Assembly: GCA_050084985.1 (NCBI GenBank) | Contig: JBITNC010000001.1 | Span: 174,468,001 to 174,532,000, forward strand | Direction of reading: 5' to 3' | Origin: Nageia nagi | Lineage: Eukaryota; Pinophyta | Length of the DNA stretch: 64,000 nt | Part shown: positions 1-10,320 of the stretch, piece by piece | How positions within the stretch are numbered: the first letter of the stretch is position 1 | How the letters are laid out: every line of letters starts with the position of its first letter | Notes under the pieces: model-generated | Database searches by the model: none | What the model was told of the DNA's origin: nothing | Seen by the model: only the letters and a program-made list of their open reading frames with translations | Made by a program: the position numbers and the translations under genes

Positions 1-768
1 GAGGATTGATTTAAGAAAAATAGTAGGGATAAGTATGATATTTAGAAAAGGGGATTCTAATTAGTTTATAAATAGGCAAAATTGGACTTCATTTGCATAT
101 TTTCATTTTGCAAACTTGATCTCTGGTCCTCAACATTCTAGGTGTCTATTCAGGTTGTTGAAGGATTTTAGGAGAGCTATCGACTATTTAGGTGTGATCA
201 TTATGAGTATGGATCATCAAATTACTTCTCAACAGAGTTATAAGGATCTTATTATTCATTCTGTACCTGAGGGGAACCAAGTATCAAAAATTTCCTCATA
301 TTATTTGTTTATGCATTAATTAGAATATTTTTGATGAATTAATTTTTTTATTTAGCAAATTTTAGATCAATTTTAGAAAATTTTCAAAATATTTAGGATA
401 AAAATGTAGGGACTAGTTTTTGTATGCATGGAGGTAAATGAAAATGATTTCTACTGTAGAAGTGTAGAAAAATTTGGTGTGTTTCTAAACATTTCAAAAA
501 ATGATCACTTGAAGTGGGCAGCATCATTGGGTTCCTAGTATCACTGCTAGGATTAGAATTTCCTAAGAAATACTTAATTTAGGGTTTGCATAAACTTTTA
601 CATAATTTTACTCGTTAAATTTTGAAAATTGATCATTAAATATCGCATTTTTAACCATAGATTGAAATTTGTATCTTATTTAATTTTTTGATTTACCATT
701 TTTTTATTTTTTCTCTTATTATTGACAAATTTTTATGTTTGATATGGATGAAGGAATGAGCCTATCTC
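1..768. other. AT-rich flank, no gene recognised
   Basis: No reading frame here has recognisable domain content. The short open frame at 116-319 has no composition or motif suggesting a real protein. The stretch may be the 5' untranslated or promoter part of whatever element carried the plant-mobile-domain gene that follows, but no LTR end, inverted repeat or TATA-initiator arrangement can be identified. Confidence 0.4.
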
Positions 769-2460
769 ATGAGGTGCGAGTCATGGAGTCCAGCTATGGA
801 ATTGGCTATGGATTTCATCTTAACTATTGAGGAGTGGGGACAACTATATTCATCCATATTGGATCATCTAAGGGGCATTATGTGTATCATGTGTTACAAG
901 TACATTTTGATTTCCCTAATGGAGCATTGGTGTGATGATACCAACATGTTCCATCTACCAATAAGGGAGACAAAAATCACCCTAATTGACATCCATCACA
1001 TCCTATAGGTACCCATGAAGTGTAAATTGATTCAAAGGGTGGCACTTTTTATGGTAGTGATGGAGGAACACTACCATTGGTTGACAAGTGAGCAAAACTA
1101 CTAGCATCAGAAGAAGGGAGCACCTCTTTATAACGCTATGTATATGCCCCCAAAGGATATAAATAGTGCATGCTAGTTTAGACTATATATGGTGTTTTTT
1201 ATCAACATGATTATGTGTAGTGATAAGAACCATGAGTGCTTGTATAGTGGATTCATTCTAATTGAGTGAGAGGTATTCCTTCATATGGAGAGGTATACAT
1301 GGGCACCATGCATTCTAGCTATTCTCTATAGGGATCTTCATAGCTTTGTGTCTATGAAGAAGGGAGGCAAGATAGTAGCTCACTCATTCAATATATAGGT
1401 GTGGGATTATGAGCATATTGATGTGGTGAGGACCTATTTATCGATGGTGACTTGGGAAAACATGTCCTATTTATTTCATTCATAGACTACTCAAAGGATG
1501 AGGGCTACATGAGGAGTGGATCAATGTCATAGGTTGCTCATCTTACTAGATGATGAGGACATTATTTGGAACCTCTACTTTGACTTACCTATCTAGGAGG
1601 ATTCATATGAGGAGTTATTATAGAGCATTATTCCTCATCACATCCAAGGATACAGGTGGCAATAGAGTTTTATCAACTAGAAAGAGTGATGCACTAGTTT
1701 AGTTGATTCAAGATGTGCCCATTCCTAGGATGTGGTTGATTACAACCCGTTGTTATAGACATCAAACCATTCCACATAAAATTTTAATTATGCCAATTTG
1801 GAGTGTAGAGTGGGAGGAACCCAAGGACCATGCCCCCAGAGTGGTGATCCCACATCATTAGCACACCTAGGAGCATTGGCAATGATGGGACATGGTGATA
1901 CCATGTCCCTTGGGCCTTAAAGACAAGGAGGAGGGAGAGGATGTAGAGGAGGAGGAGGGGGAGGAGGAAGAGAAGAAGGAGGAAATGGAAATTAGTGATC
2001 CAACACCACCTACTGAGGTGGTATATCCCTCTAAACCATCTACATAAGGAGCTTCCACTCCATCATTTGATACTATAGGTACACTTGTGAAATACTAATA
2101 ATTTATGATTTTGACTTATTTATGAGTTTTTAAAGGGTAAACTAACTTTGCATACTTACATTGATACAAGTTTGGAGGTAGATAGAGATGATACAAGCAC
2201 ACATTTCAAGTCTACAAGAGCATATGGAATCTCGAGATAATTAGATAGGTGCCCTAAAGGGGAAGATAGAGATACTACAATCTCTTCCTTATGTTATTCA
2301 TTATCAGGAGCTTAAGAGGCTCCATAATTTGGTCATGGTGAAGGGTAATAAATTAATATAGTTTGATTAGACACTAGCAACAATCTAAGATACTAGGAGT
2401 AGGAGTAGGACTCGCAACCATGGTGCATCTACTGGAAAGAGTTCCCATAGATGGAACTAG
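769..2460 (+). pseudogene. Plant mobile domain (PMD) protein pseudogene
   Basis: The frame beginning at 769 reads through to about 1690 without a frameshift but with 12 in-frame stops (9 TAG, 3 TGA, no TAA). Its content matches the plant mobile domain, a module of MAIN/MAIL-type proteins that is also carried by many plant transposons. Visible pieces are FHLPIRETKITLIDIHHIL (TLxDVxxlLgLP region), HYHWLTSEQNY, RYTWAPCILAILYRDLHSF and VWDYEHID. Further on, in shifted frames, there is an acidic Glu-rich linker (about 1928-2050), a possible short intron (donor near 2079, acceptor near 2170), a coiled-coil-like segment (HISSLQEHMESRDN) and a basic tail (TRSRSRTRNHG). PMD, acidic linker, then coil is the usual layout of transposon-borne copies. 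No terminal repeats were found, so the carrier element is unknown. PMD assignment is fairly secure; function as a gene is not expected. Confidence 0.72.
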
Positions 2461-3689
2461 TTGTATTATGAAACATGTTATATACTTTTTTGACATATAT
2501 ATATATATATATAGTTCAAGTTTTGACCTTATTTATGACTTGTTCATTTTTTATTTCTTTATTTTACTATGAAATATGTTAGATAAAAAATTAAAAGGAA
2601 ATAAAATAATAAGCAAATTACAAAGTAAAACATATTAACAAATCATATACAATAAAATGTACCCATTTTTGACAAAGAAAGTAAATTTAGTTTTGTAAAA
2701 AAATGAAAACAATCATATGTGTAGTGGCTAAAATGGAGTGATAATGCTGGAATCCAAAAGAGACACTCATATAGGGGAAATAAGTTTGTAAATAAATTTA
2801 AGAAATTGGCCTAATTGTGAGAAAAAGAGGCCTAAAGTCTTAAAAATGAAGGAACAAAAGAGTACCTAAGTTTTTATTTGTCAATTTCATAAGCATGCTT
2901 GAATATTTTAGATTTTTTATTAAACATACATGATATTTTTACAACTTAAAGGATACATTTCAAATTTGACCAAAATAATTTTCATTTTTTTCTATTACGA
3001 ATAGAGTGGCAAAACTAAAATCTAGCACCATCACTAAGATACATGAAGGAGAAGACACACAATTTTTGATAATTCATTTTAAATTTTTAAGAAATGACAA
3101 GAAATAAACATAAAAATTGAAATGCAAGAAAATAATTTATGAAATAGCCTAAATACCATCAACATCAAGAATCATCCATGGAATCGATGGTTGTTGTACT
3201 TGATGTTGTGGTTGTGATTAAGAAATATTCATATTATTGGTTTATAATTGCTTTCCATCATCATTAAGTTCTATCTTCCTAAATTAGGAAAATGTATTAT
3301 TGAAAATCATCAACCTTTGATTTTATGGATGCACATATCCATCATGTACCACTTTAGCCTTGTGTTACTACAAAACCTCATCTGAAACTTCATGGTCAAA
3401 TTTAAACTTACCTTTATCATGCAATTCTTAGGTTATGTTTTTCAAATGATAACACTTTTGTAAAATGATCAACTCTTTGATGGAAGTTATCGAAGAGGTG
3501 TACTTGTTATCTTGAAGATTTTATTGAGGGAGTCTCTTTAATTGGTGGATAATGGACTATGTTCATGGTGACTAGAGCATCCAATACTTCAATGATGTCC
3601 TCATGGAATTAAGTATACTGCCTACATGACCTCTTAGGTTCCTAAAATTCTATATCATCATGGCTGACTCTAGCTATCATTTTGGCTTC
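2461..3689. other. AT-rich interval with (AT)n microsatellite
   Basis: A short AT dinucleotide run lies at about 2495-2512 just after the PMD pseudogene. The part from about 3180 to 3689 may be the degraded nucleocapsid-side continuation of the minus-strand gag that follows, because weak coding-like text continues there on the minus strand, but no zinc knuckle or protease motif could be recognised. Nothing else is supported. Confidence 0.35.
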
Positions 3690-5020
3690 GAGTTTAGTTT
3701 AGTGTTTGATGTTCTTAGTTTTGTCAAGAAAAATAGGTTTGAAAATCCTTATTGGCTTCATGTGTGCTAAATTTTTATTGAAGGATTTATGATGGGCTTC
3801 CTTACTGATTATTTCATCTACTAACGTGTCATAAGCATAGTCTTGAAAATCAAAGAAATCATTACTATAGGATGCTAACAATGCTCGAAAAAGGACATGC
3901 CTATTTTCTTTAATAGGGATTTGGAATTGGTTCAATACTTTGGACCACTCAATAATTAAATCATTAACAAATTGATCTTGCTTTTGTTTTAGGGTATATA
4001 TGTCTAAATGAGATTGTTCTTGGATTACAAAAAGGTTATAACAACCTAAAAATACCTTAAAAATATCATCAAAACATGTAATACTTTCATGAGTCAAACT
4101 AATAAACCACAAAGAATGATTTTGATTTTAAATTAAGAGTAAACAATTTAGTCAACAAATCATCATCATTCTTAAATGAAATAACTTCTAAGTGATACCT
4201 TTACCAATGTAATCTAGGATCAGAATGACCATCAAAAATTGTAAAGGTTACCTATTTATCATACCTTTTCTAATAAATGTGATAGCAAAAGGGGTTCTCA
4301 CTACCTCTTGAAACTATAGGTGCAAATTTGTTAATGCAAGATATAATAAAGTCTTTTTATTGCTTTAACTACATAATATTTTGAATGGCATCATTTGGAT
4401 CTAATTGCCTTGATGGTCTTCCAATATCTTTATTATTATCTTTAGCTAGTCTTGCAAATAAACTAAAATATTGAAGCTTTTCTTGTTTTAGGATTCTTAC
4501 CAAATTGTTGACCATATCTATTTTGCATTTAGGTGAAGTAGCTTTAAATTCCATATTGAGCTTTAGAAAACTTAATTCTTTTGTCAAGATTCTAAATTCT
4601 TTATCTAACCATCTACATCTTTGTATCATACTAAATACTATTGCTGGATCAGGCTCATCCATCCAAGCTTTAGGGATGATTGTCCTATTAGAAATCTTAT
4701 GCTTTGAAATATCAACCATATCTCCTTCATCAATTTTATCCTCCAATTAATCACCATATTCTAAGAGTACCTATTGAAGGATGAGACATTCAATGGAATA
4801 CTTATGGTCTTGATGGTTTGGGATGAAATTGGGGTTGGTTAATAGAGTGGTGGTGCTAAGATTAGTGACATCGCTAGGATCTTATTGATTACCAATTGAC
4901 TAATTTTGGACTAAAGGTTCAATAATGTGGTTAGGTAAGGAAAGCTGTAATGAAGCAACCAAGGGTGGCTTAAAGTATTTATATTCTTGTATACAAGGGG
5001 TTAAGGTCATCATCATATTA
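3690..5020 (-). pseudogene. Ty3/gypsy gag pseudogene fragment
   Basis: Read on the minus strand, three blocks line up as one capsid (Retrotrans_gag-type) polyprotein. The first is an N-terminal linker ending in DEGDMVDISKHKISNRT (about 5020-4369). The second is a block with FTIFDGHSDPRLHW and NDDDLLTKLFTLNLKSKSF (about 4260-4113). The third is WFISLTHESITCFDDIFKVF, followed by LKQKQDQFVNDLIIEWSKV (4112-3699). The order FDGxxDPxxHL, LTLxxxAxxWF, SIxxFDDIxxxF, LKQ is what gypsy capsids show. The first two blocks are separated by stops and at least one frame change. No pol follows on this strand before the PMD pseudogene, so this is a gag-only remnant or a heavily deleted element. It abuts the truncated end of Copia-A at about 5225, suggesting insertion or deletion at that junction. 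Confidence 0.68.
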
Positions 5021-5224
5021 ATTTTGTTAGATCATTTACTTCTATTTGATGTATTCAAGACCGATATATGAGTTGGATCCTAAAAGGTGTTTGACCTTAG
5101 TATCTACTTCTTACAAAGTTTGGAAAAGGAAACAAAGACACTCTTTTATAGCTAATAATTTTCTAGAGAAATAGAAAATATTTTGGTAAGTACCTCTAAT
5201 ATATTGGATGGGAGTTTATCATGT

Positions 5225-5566
5225 CCTTGGGAGTATGTCCACTAACTAAGATCTTCTTATTCTTAAGTACCTCTCTTACAAAATCTCTCCTCTCTCTCCC
5301 AAACTTTAAACCTATAGCAAAGCTTGCATTCCAATTATGTAAACTGAGAGGGAAGGCTTCTTCTCTTTTTATAAGAAGAAATCCACTCTATAATTAAACC
5401 TTTTTCTATTTTTATTTCTTTACCTATTTTTAATCTCATATCTATTTTTAATCTTTCTCTTATTTTTATTCTTTTGATACTTTAAAGTATTTAATGATAC
5501 TTTAAGTATTAAGTGAATTTACATTAAGGATAAATATTACACAATATTACATTAAAAATTCTAACA
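5225..5566 (-). repeat. Copia-A 3' LTR, outer end truncated
   Basis: This segment aligns by eye with 12775-13102 from the shared text GAGTATGTCCACTAACTAAG / AAGTATGTCCACTAACTAAG to the inner terminus TTCTAACA. The matching outer 130 bp of the other LTR has no counterpart left of about 5225, where gypsy gag-related DNA begins instead. The inner end is immediately followed by a pyrimidine-rich tract (the polypurine tract on the minus strand). Confidence 0.75.
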
Positions 5567-5577
5567 CTCTTCCTTAA
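5567..5577 (-). other. Copia-A polypurine tract
   Basis: The plus strand reads CTCTTCCTTAA directly after the inner LTR end, so the minus strand has TTAAGGAAGAG directly upstream of the TGTTAGAA start of the 3' LTR. Copia-B has the equivalent TTAAGGGGGAG at the same place. This is where plus-strand DNA synthesis would be primed. Confidence 0.6.
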
Positions 5578-6629
5578 TATAATATTGAAAGAGAGCATAG
5601 AGAGAAGAAGAAAGATAAAGTAAGAGAGAGTTCTCCTCTAAAGAGATACAAGCGAAGATGAGAAATCTTACATCATTAAGAAATAAACAAGATCTTAGTT
5701 TGAGACTCATTACAATATCATTTAACAAAATAATTTACAATACAATCACAAACCATAATTAGTTTCATTTTTAGTGTAGTTGATCAACATTAAGTTGATA
5801 TGTGAGCCTCCATGAGCCTGCCCATCCGAAGTAACCTACATTTTCAAGATGAAACCTACAAGCTACAAGCAATTTATAAACAAGATTAGTTGAATGCATC
5901 ATATAACATTCATATCAATCACAAGATAAATGAATTAAGTAATGTGATCTATAAACTTATCAATGATGCACTATAAATCATCATGAAGATGCCAAGCCAA
6001 TACTCATAATCATCTGTTGTTTACTAGAAACATGCGTTGATCAAAAATAAAAATATATATGTGCATATGAATTATTCACATATGGATAACCAAATAGGGT
6101 TAACAAACACATACTGATTCCTCACATAATGATAATAAAAAATAAAATGTACCATTACATTTAAATAAAAAATATACAAAAAAATATCCTCTTAGGGATG
6201 AAGTTATAATCATAAATATGAATTCAACCTTGACTCACTCTTGAGGAAAACTTCACTACCATAAAAAAAACTTTCAAAGTGTGCACAACAAAGTTTTTAA
6301 AGCAACTAGTGAATAAATTAGGAAAGATAAAGTTAGATGAACAAAGCTACTGTTGTTGCATAAAGAACTTTATCCCTGATATAATGTTCTTAGATTTGAG
6401 GTACACTATAATTTATAATCACTAAGATGCCAAACCTATACTTATAGTCACCAAATAGAGGAATGTATAAACAAAGTATACAAACTAAAAAAAATTTCAA
6501 TAACTTTATTAGGAAAGAAAAATTACAATGGATTCAATAAGAATTCAACATTTACTCTCTTTTTGAGAGAACTTTACCAACCCAATAGACTTCCTAAACT
6601 TATAGAACTAAGCTTCAAGAAGGAGCTTG
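5578..6629 (-). other. Copia-A 3' untranslated region
   Basis: Non-coding interval between RNase H and the polypurine tract. It resembles the Copia-B 3' region (AAGAGAGAGTTCTCCTC and the GAAGATGAGAA stretch; CACATATGGATAACC elements near 6078), but here the CACATATGG repeats are only weakly preserved. No separate gene is visible. Confidence 0.55.
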
Positions 6630-7130
6630 GTGAATAAATCAACAAAATTTAGGACTAATGGATAATACTACAAGTGTAGAAGACCATCCATAACCTTCTC
6701 TTTGATAAAGTGGACTTAGATTTATACATGTTTTTTATCTGATAGAAAATAAGATTATTTACCAAAGCAATAGCTGATTGATTATTTGAAAACATTTGAT
6801 ATGGATGAACTTGTTCATACCCAATTTCTTTCAGAAGATGCCTCAACCAAATGGCTTCCTGAGTTAAAGCTAACATTGCATGATATTCAACCTCAATGGT
6901 GGAGAGAGCAGTAGTAGGATGCTTCTTAAATTTCCAAGAGATAGCACCTGAACTAATGCTAAACACATAAATAAAAAATGATTTTTTATCATCTCTATCT
7001 CTCCCATAGTCAGAATCTAAGAATCTTGAGAGAACAAATGAAAAAAACTTATCATACTTAAGAGTAAGATCCTTAGTGCTAGTAATATACTTCAAAATTT
7101 ACAATATATAGCTATCAAATTCATAGTAAA
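6630..7130 (-). pseudogene. Copia-A RNase H domain, broken
   Basis: The minus-strand frame contains STIEVEYHAMLALTQEAIW, then LRHLLKEIGYEQ and NNQSAIALVNN. This is the copia RNase H signature: the E of the ST(I/V)EAEY motif and the D/N-N-xSAI block. The canonical D of (C/S)DNQSAI is N here (SNNQSAI), so one expected catalytic acidic residue is lost. The C-terminal HIDxRYHFIR-like segment is frameshifted into KNMYKSKSTLSKR. The domain would remove the RNA strand during reverse transcription in the intact element. Confidence 0.75.
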
Positions 7131-7189
7131 GGCAATATCTAACCTAGAGATATTCAAATAAAGAAGACTACCAATTAATTTTTTATAAG

Positions 7190-8030
7190 TTGTAGCATCT
7201 ACCAAATGAGAGTTGGAACTAAGAGACAGTGATTCCAAGAGAGAATAAGATTACGTATGCTTGCATTCCTCCATTCTAAACTTTTGTAAGATATCTGAGA
7301 TATAATTGGATTAAGATAAGTACACTCTTTGAATTGGTATAATTGCATACCAAAGTAATATTGCAATACACCAAGATTAGTCATTTCAAAATTTACCTTA
7401 ATTTTAGATATGCAGTAGTGTATAAGGACCATATTATTCCCTATAATCAATTGATCATCCACATAGAGAAGAATCTAGATTAAGTCTTATCCTTGGTTGA
7501 GCATATAAAGATCCTAGCATATCCTCAAAGTATCCTAAAATCTTTTTACACCAAGCTCTAAGTGCTTGCAAAGACTTCTTTAACTTTCACACAAAAGATT
7601 CTTTGACATCCATAATAAATCCTTATACTTGGTTCATGTATATTTCCACATCTAATTCATCATTGGGAAAATCACTCTTAACATTAAGTTGTAAAACTTT
7701 CCATCCCTAAGCTGCTAAAAGAGTAAGGACTACCCTGATAGTAGGCATCTTTTTCACTAGAGCAAAGGTTTCCTCATAATCAACTTTATAATTTTGAGGG
7801 AAACCCTTAGCTAATAACCTTGATTTGTATTTCTTAATCTCTCCAATTGAATTGCATTTGACCTTAAAAATCCATTTGTTACTAATCATATTTTGTTCAT
7901 TTGGATAAGTAATCAAATGTCAAGTTTGATTCTTCATAAGAGCTCCATACTCCACATTCATTGTATTCATCCAACACTCATGCTTTGAAGCTTATTTGTA
8001 GGATGAGGGCTCATTCTTACTATAAATTTT
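7190..8030 (-). pseudogene. Copia-A reverse transcriptase, broken
   Basis: The N-terminal part (7707-7916) has NKWIFKVKCNSIGEIKKYKS followed by RLLAKGFPQNYKVDYEETF, the copia RT entry region. The C-terminal part (7199-7480) has ILLYVDDQLIIGNN, which includes the catalytic YVDD motif, and FEMTNLGVLQYYFGMQLYQ. The middle (about 7463-7706) is disrupted by stops and a frame change: the fingers/palm region and the CxLxKSLYGLKQ block cannot be read in one frame. The protein lies directly downstream of the integrase, as in all copia polyproteins. Confidence 0.8.
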
Positions 8031-8072
8031 GGTAAATAAGAATTTATTAATGGTCATACTCTTTTTTATCCT

Positions 8073-8795
8073 TTATGTTGGAGAGTTTTGTTTCTTAGGT
8101 GACAAATCCACATTGACGTCTAACCAATTAAGTGCAATAGAATAATCATCACTCTCATCAAGGTTCTCATAAGAAGTAGACTCTTGAGAAAGTTTATTAA
8201 ACTTTACATCCATTGACATAAATATTACATGGAAGAAAGGTTGGTATAACATGTAGCCTTTATGTTGATTATCATAGCCCATAAAGATACATTTTTTGGA
8301 ATTCTTATCCAGCTTCTTCCTTTTCTTAGGAATAACAAAGGTATAAGCATCACAGCTAAAGATCCTAAAGTGAGAGATGTTAGATTTCTTTCTTTTCCAT
8401 ACCTCATATGAAGATTTTCCTTCAACTTCTTTCATAGGACATCTATTTAAGATGTAAATTGTAGTATTTATAGCTTCACCCCATAATAAGCTAGGAAGAT
8501 CTTCAAACATGCATCTTATCATTTTTTGAATGGTTCTATTCTTCCTTTCCACTACACCATTCTATTGAGGAGTGTAAGGGATCATAAACTACCTCTTAAT
8601 TCTATACTTGCTACAAAAATCATTAAATTTATTACTATTATACTCATCCCCATTATCAGATCTTAACATCTTGATTTTGAATCTAGATTGATTTTCTACA
8701 AATACTTTGAAATTTTTGAACTTATCAAAAGTTTGATCCCTGTGTTCTATAAGATAACCAAACATCATCCTAATCAAGTTATCAATAAAGGTCAA
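8073..8795 (-). pseudogene. Copia-A integrase, broken
   Basis: Two adjacent pieces are seen. The segment 8589-8795 has TFIDNLIRMMFGYLIEHRDQ and KIKMLRSDNGDEYNSNKF, with the second catalytic Asp (SDNG). The segment 8073-8552 starts with MERKNRTIQKMIRCMFEDLP, which contains the third catalytic residue (E of the ERKNRT motif), and continues into the C-terminal region (MGYDNQHKGYMLYQP). A stop and short gap at 8553-8588 separate the two. All three DDE segments of a copia integrase can be traced, counting the HTDLMGPF Asp in the preceding entry. Confidence 0.8.
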
Positions 8796-9170
8796 GACAT
8801 AAGATATTTCTAAGCAACTTAGTTGGAAATGGACCCATTAAATCTGTATGCATAAGTTGAAGAGGTTGAGTTTCTCTAGTTACTTTATCTTTAAAAAAAA
8901 ATCGATTCATTTTACCTATAATGCACTTCTCACAAAGATCAATTCTAGGTGATATTGTAAGTAAACCTTCCACAAGTTCATGATCTTTTATGAATTGAAT
9001 GCTCTTATGGTTTAGATGGCCTAATTGATGGTGCCAAAGATTGCCTCTAGAATAAACATTAGTTGCAAGGCATATCTTTGTTGGAGATTGATCCATAGTG
9101 TAAAGGTCATCTTTCACTGAACTTTTCATCAAAGTGGTAAGACCCTTTTCATGCACCAAAAGTGTTAGTT
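8782..9170 (-). pseudogene. Copia-A GAG-pre-integrase and integrase zinc finger
   Basis: The frame reads LWHHQLGHLNHKSIQFIKDH and later CEKCIIGKMNRFFF, giving the HHCC zinc-binding module that precedes the integrase core: two His in the WHxxLGHxN context and a CxxC pair. It then passes into LMHTDLMGPF, which holds the first Asp of the catalytic triad. It overlaps the next integrase piece by a frame change near 8790. Confidence 0.8.
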
Positions 9171-9299
9171 AAACTCAAAGGATTAACCTTTTCTTGTAAC
9201 CTAAATTACAAAAAGAAGATTCATAATGAGTTTAGATACATAAAGCACATTCTTAAGAATCTTGTTTTGTATCAACACATTCCTAATAATTTGAACTTC

Positions 9300-10320
9300 A
9301 AGAAATTAATTATCATTTATCATAACTGCATATTTTATATACTTATGAAAAATCAACAATCCAATTATTTGGAAAAATATGAGAGTTAGAGTAAAAGGTA
9401 ACAACATAAGCAAAATTCTTGTTCTTATTCTTATTATTAGATTTGTTTGATTTTTCAAATCTTTTTTCACCTTGCCCTTTCTTTTTTTTGAAGCAATCAG
9501 CTTCCATATGACCATAGATGTTAGAGAAATTACAATTTTCATTAAATTTAATTTTATTTTTCTTTAACTTATCATGATCATAATTATTCTTATTCTCACC
9601 TTTCTTGAAGTTCTTCTTAGGAGCATTGGAACCTTTATTTTTTGTTATAGTTCTTCTTTTTGAAGTGAAGCTTCATTGGACCAAGAGCCAAAGATGGCTT
9701 CTTAGGAGTGGTGATCAACATTTTATAGTTAAGTAGTTTTTCATACTTCAAAAGAAGCTTTGGTAGATTTTTCAAAGAGAACATTTCTTTTTCATCATGA
9801 ATCTTAGTTTCAATAGCAGTCATAAATTGACCAAATTTAGCAGAAAGACTTTGAATGATGATGAAAGTCAAAAATTCATCGCTGATCCAATTATAACCAC
9901 ACTCCACAAGCTAGGTCCTAAGGTCAACAATTTTATTAAGGTATATAGCCATATTTTTATTTCTCTTAATTTGATTTAAGTAACTTCTAAAAAATGGTGA
10001 ACCTCTTAGAAAATGTTATACTAAGGTAGATACTCTTCAGTTTATCCTAAGCTTCTTTTTTAATGTTTGAATAAAATATTATGAGAAGGATCTTATTTGA
10101 AATTGCATAAAAGATTATAAAAGTTGCCAGATCATTCTTAGTATTATAAGCTTCAAGCTTCTTCTCCTCTGATAGAGCAAATTGGTTTTTATTAACAATC
10201 ATCCAAAGTATTTATGCTTAAAGTACTACCTTCATCTTAGGTTCCCAAATACCATAGTTAGAACCATCCAAGATATGCTTGGATGCAAAAGAGTCTCCTA
10301 TTGCTACAAAATAATATAAA
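9300..10320 (-). pseudogene. Copia-A gag (UBN2-type capsid), broken
   Basis: The minus strand starts near 10315 with ASKHILDGSNYGIWEPKM, the usual copia gag N-terminus (LDGxNYxxW). It continues through KKEAWDKLKSIYL and, at 9907-9635, CGYNWISDEFLTFIIIQSLS plus a basic linker. A CCHC knuckle is traceable at about 9540-9480 in another frame (CNFSNIYGHMEADC), where the second Cys is replaced by Ser. Several stops and frame changes interrupt the reading. The corresponding Copia-B gag is better preserved and supports the assignment. Confidence 0.75.
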
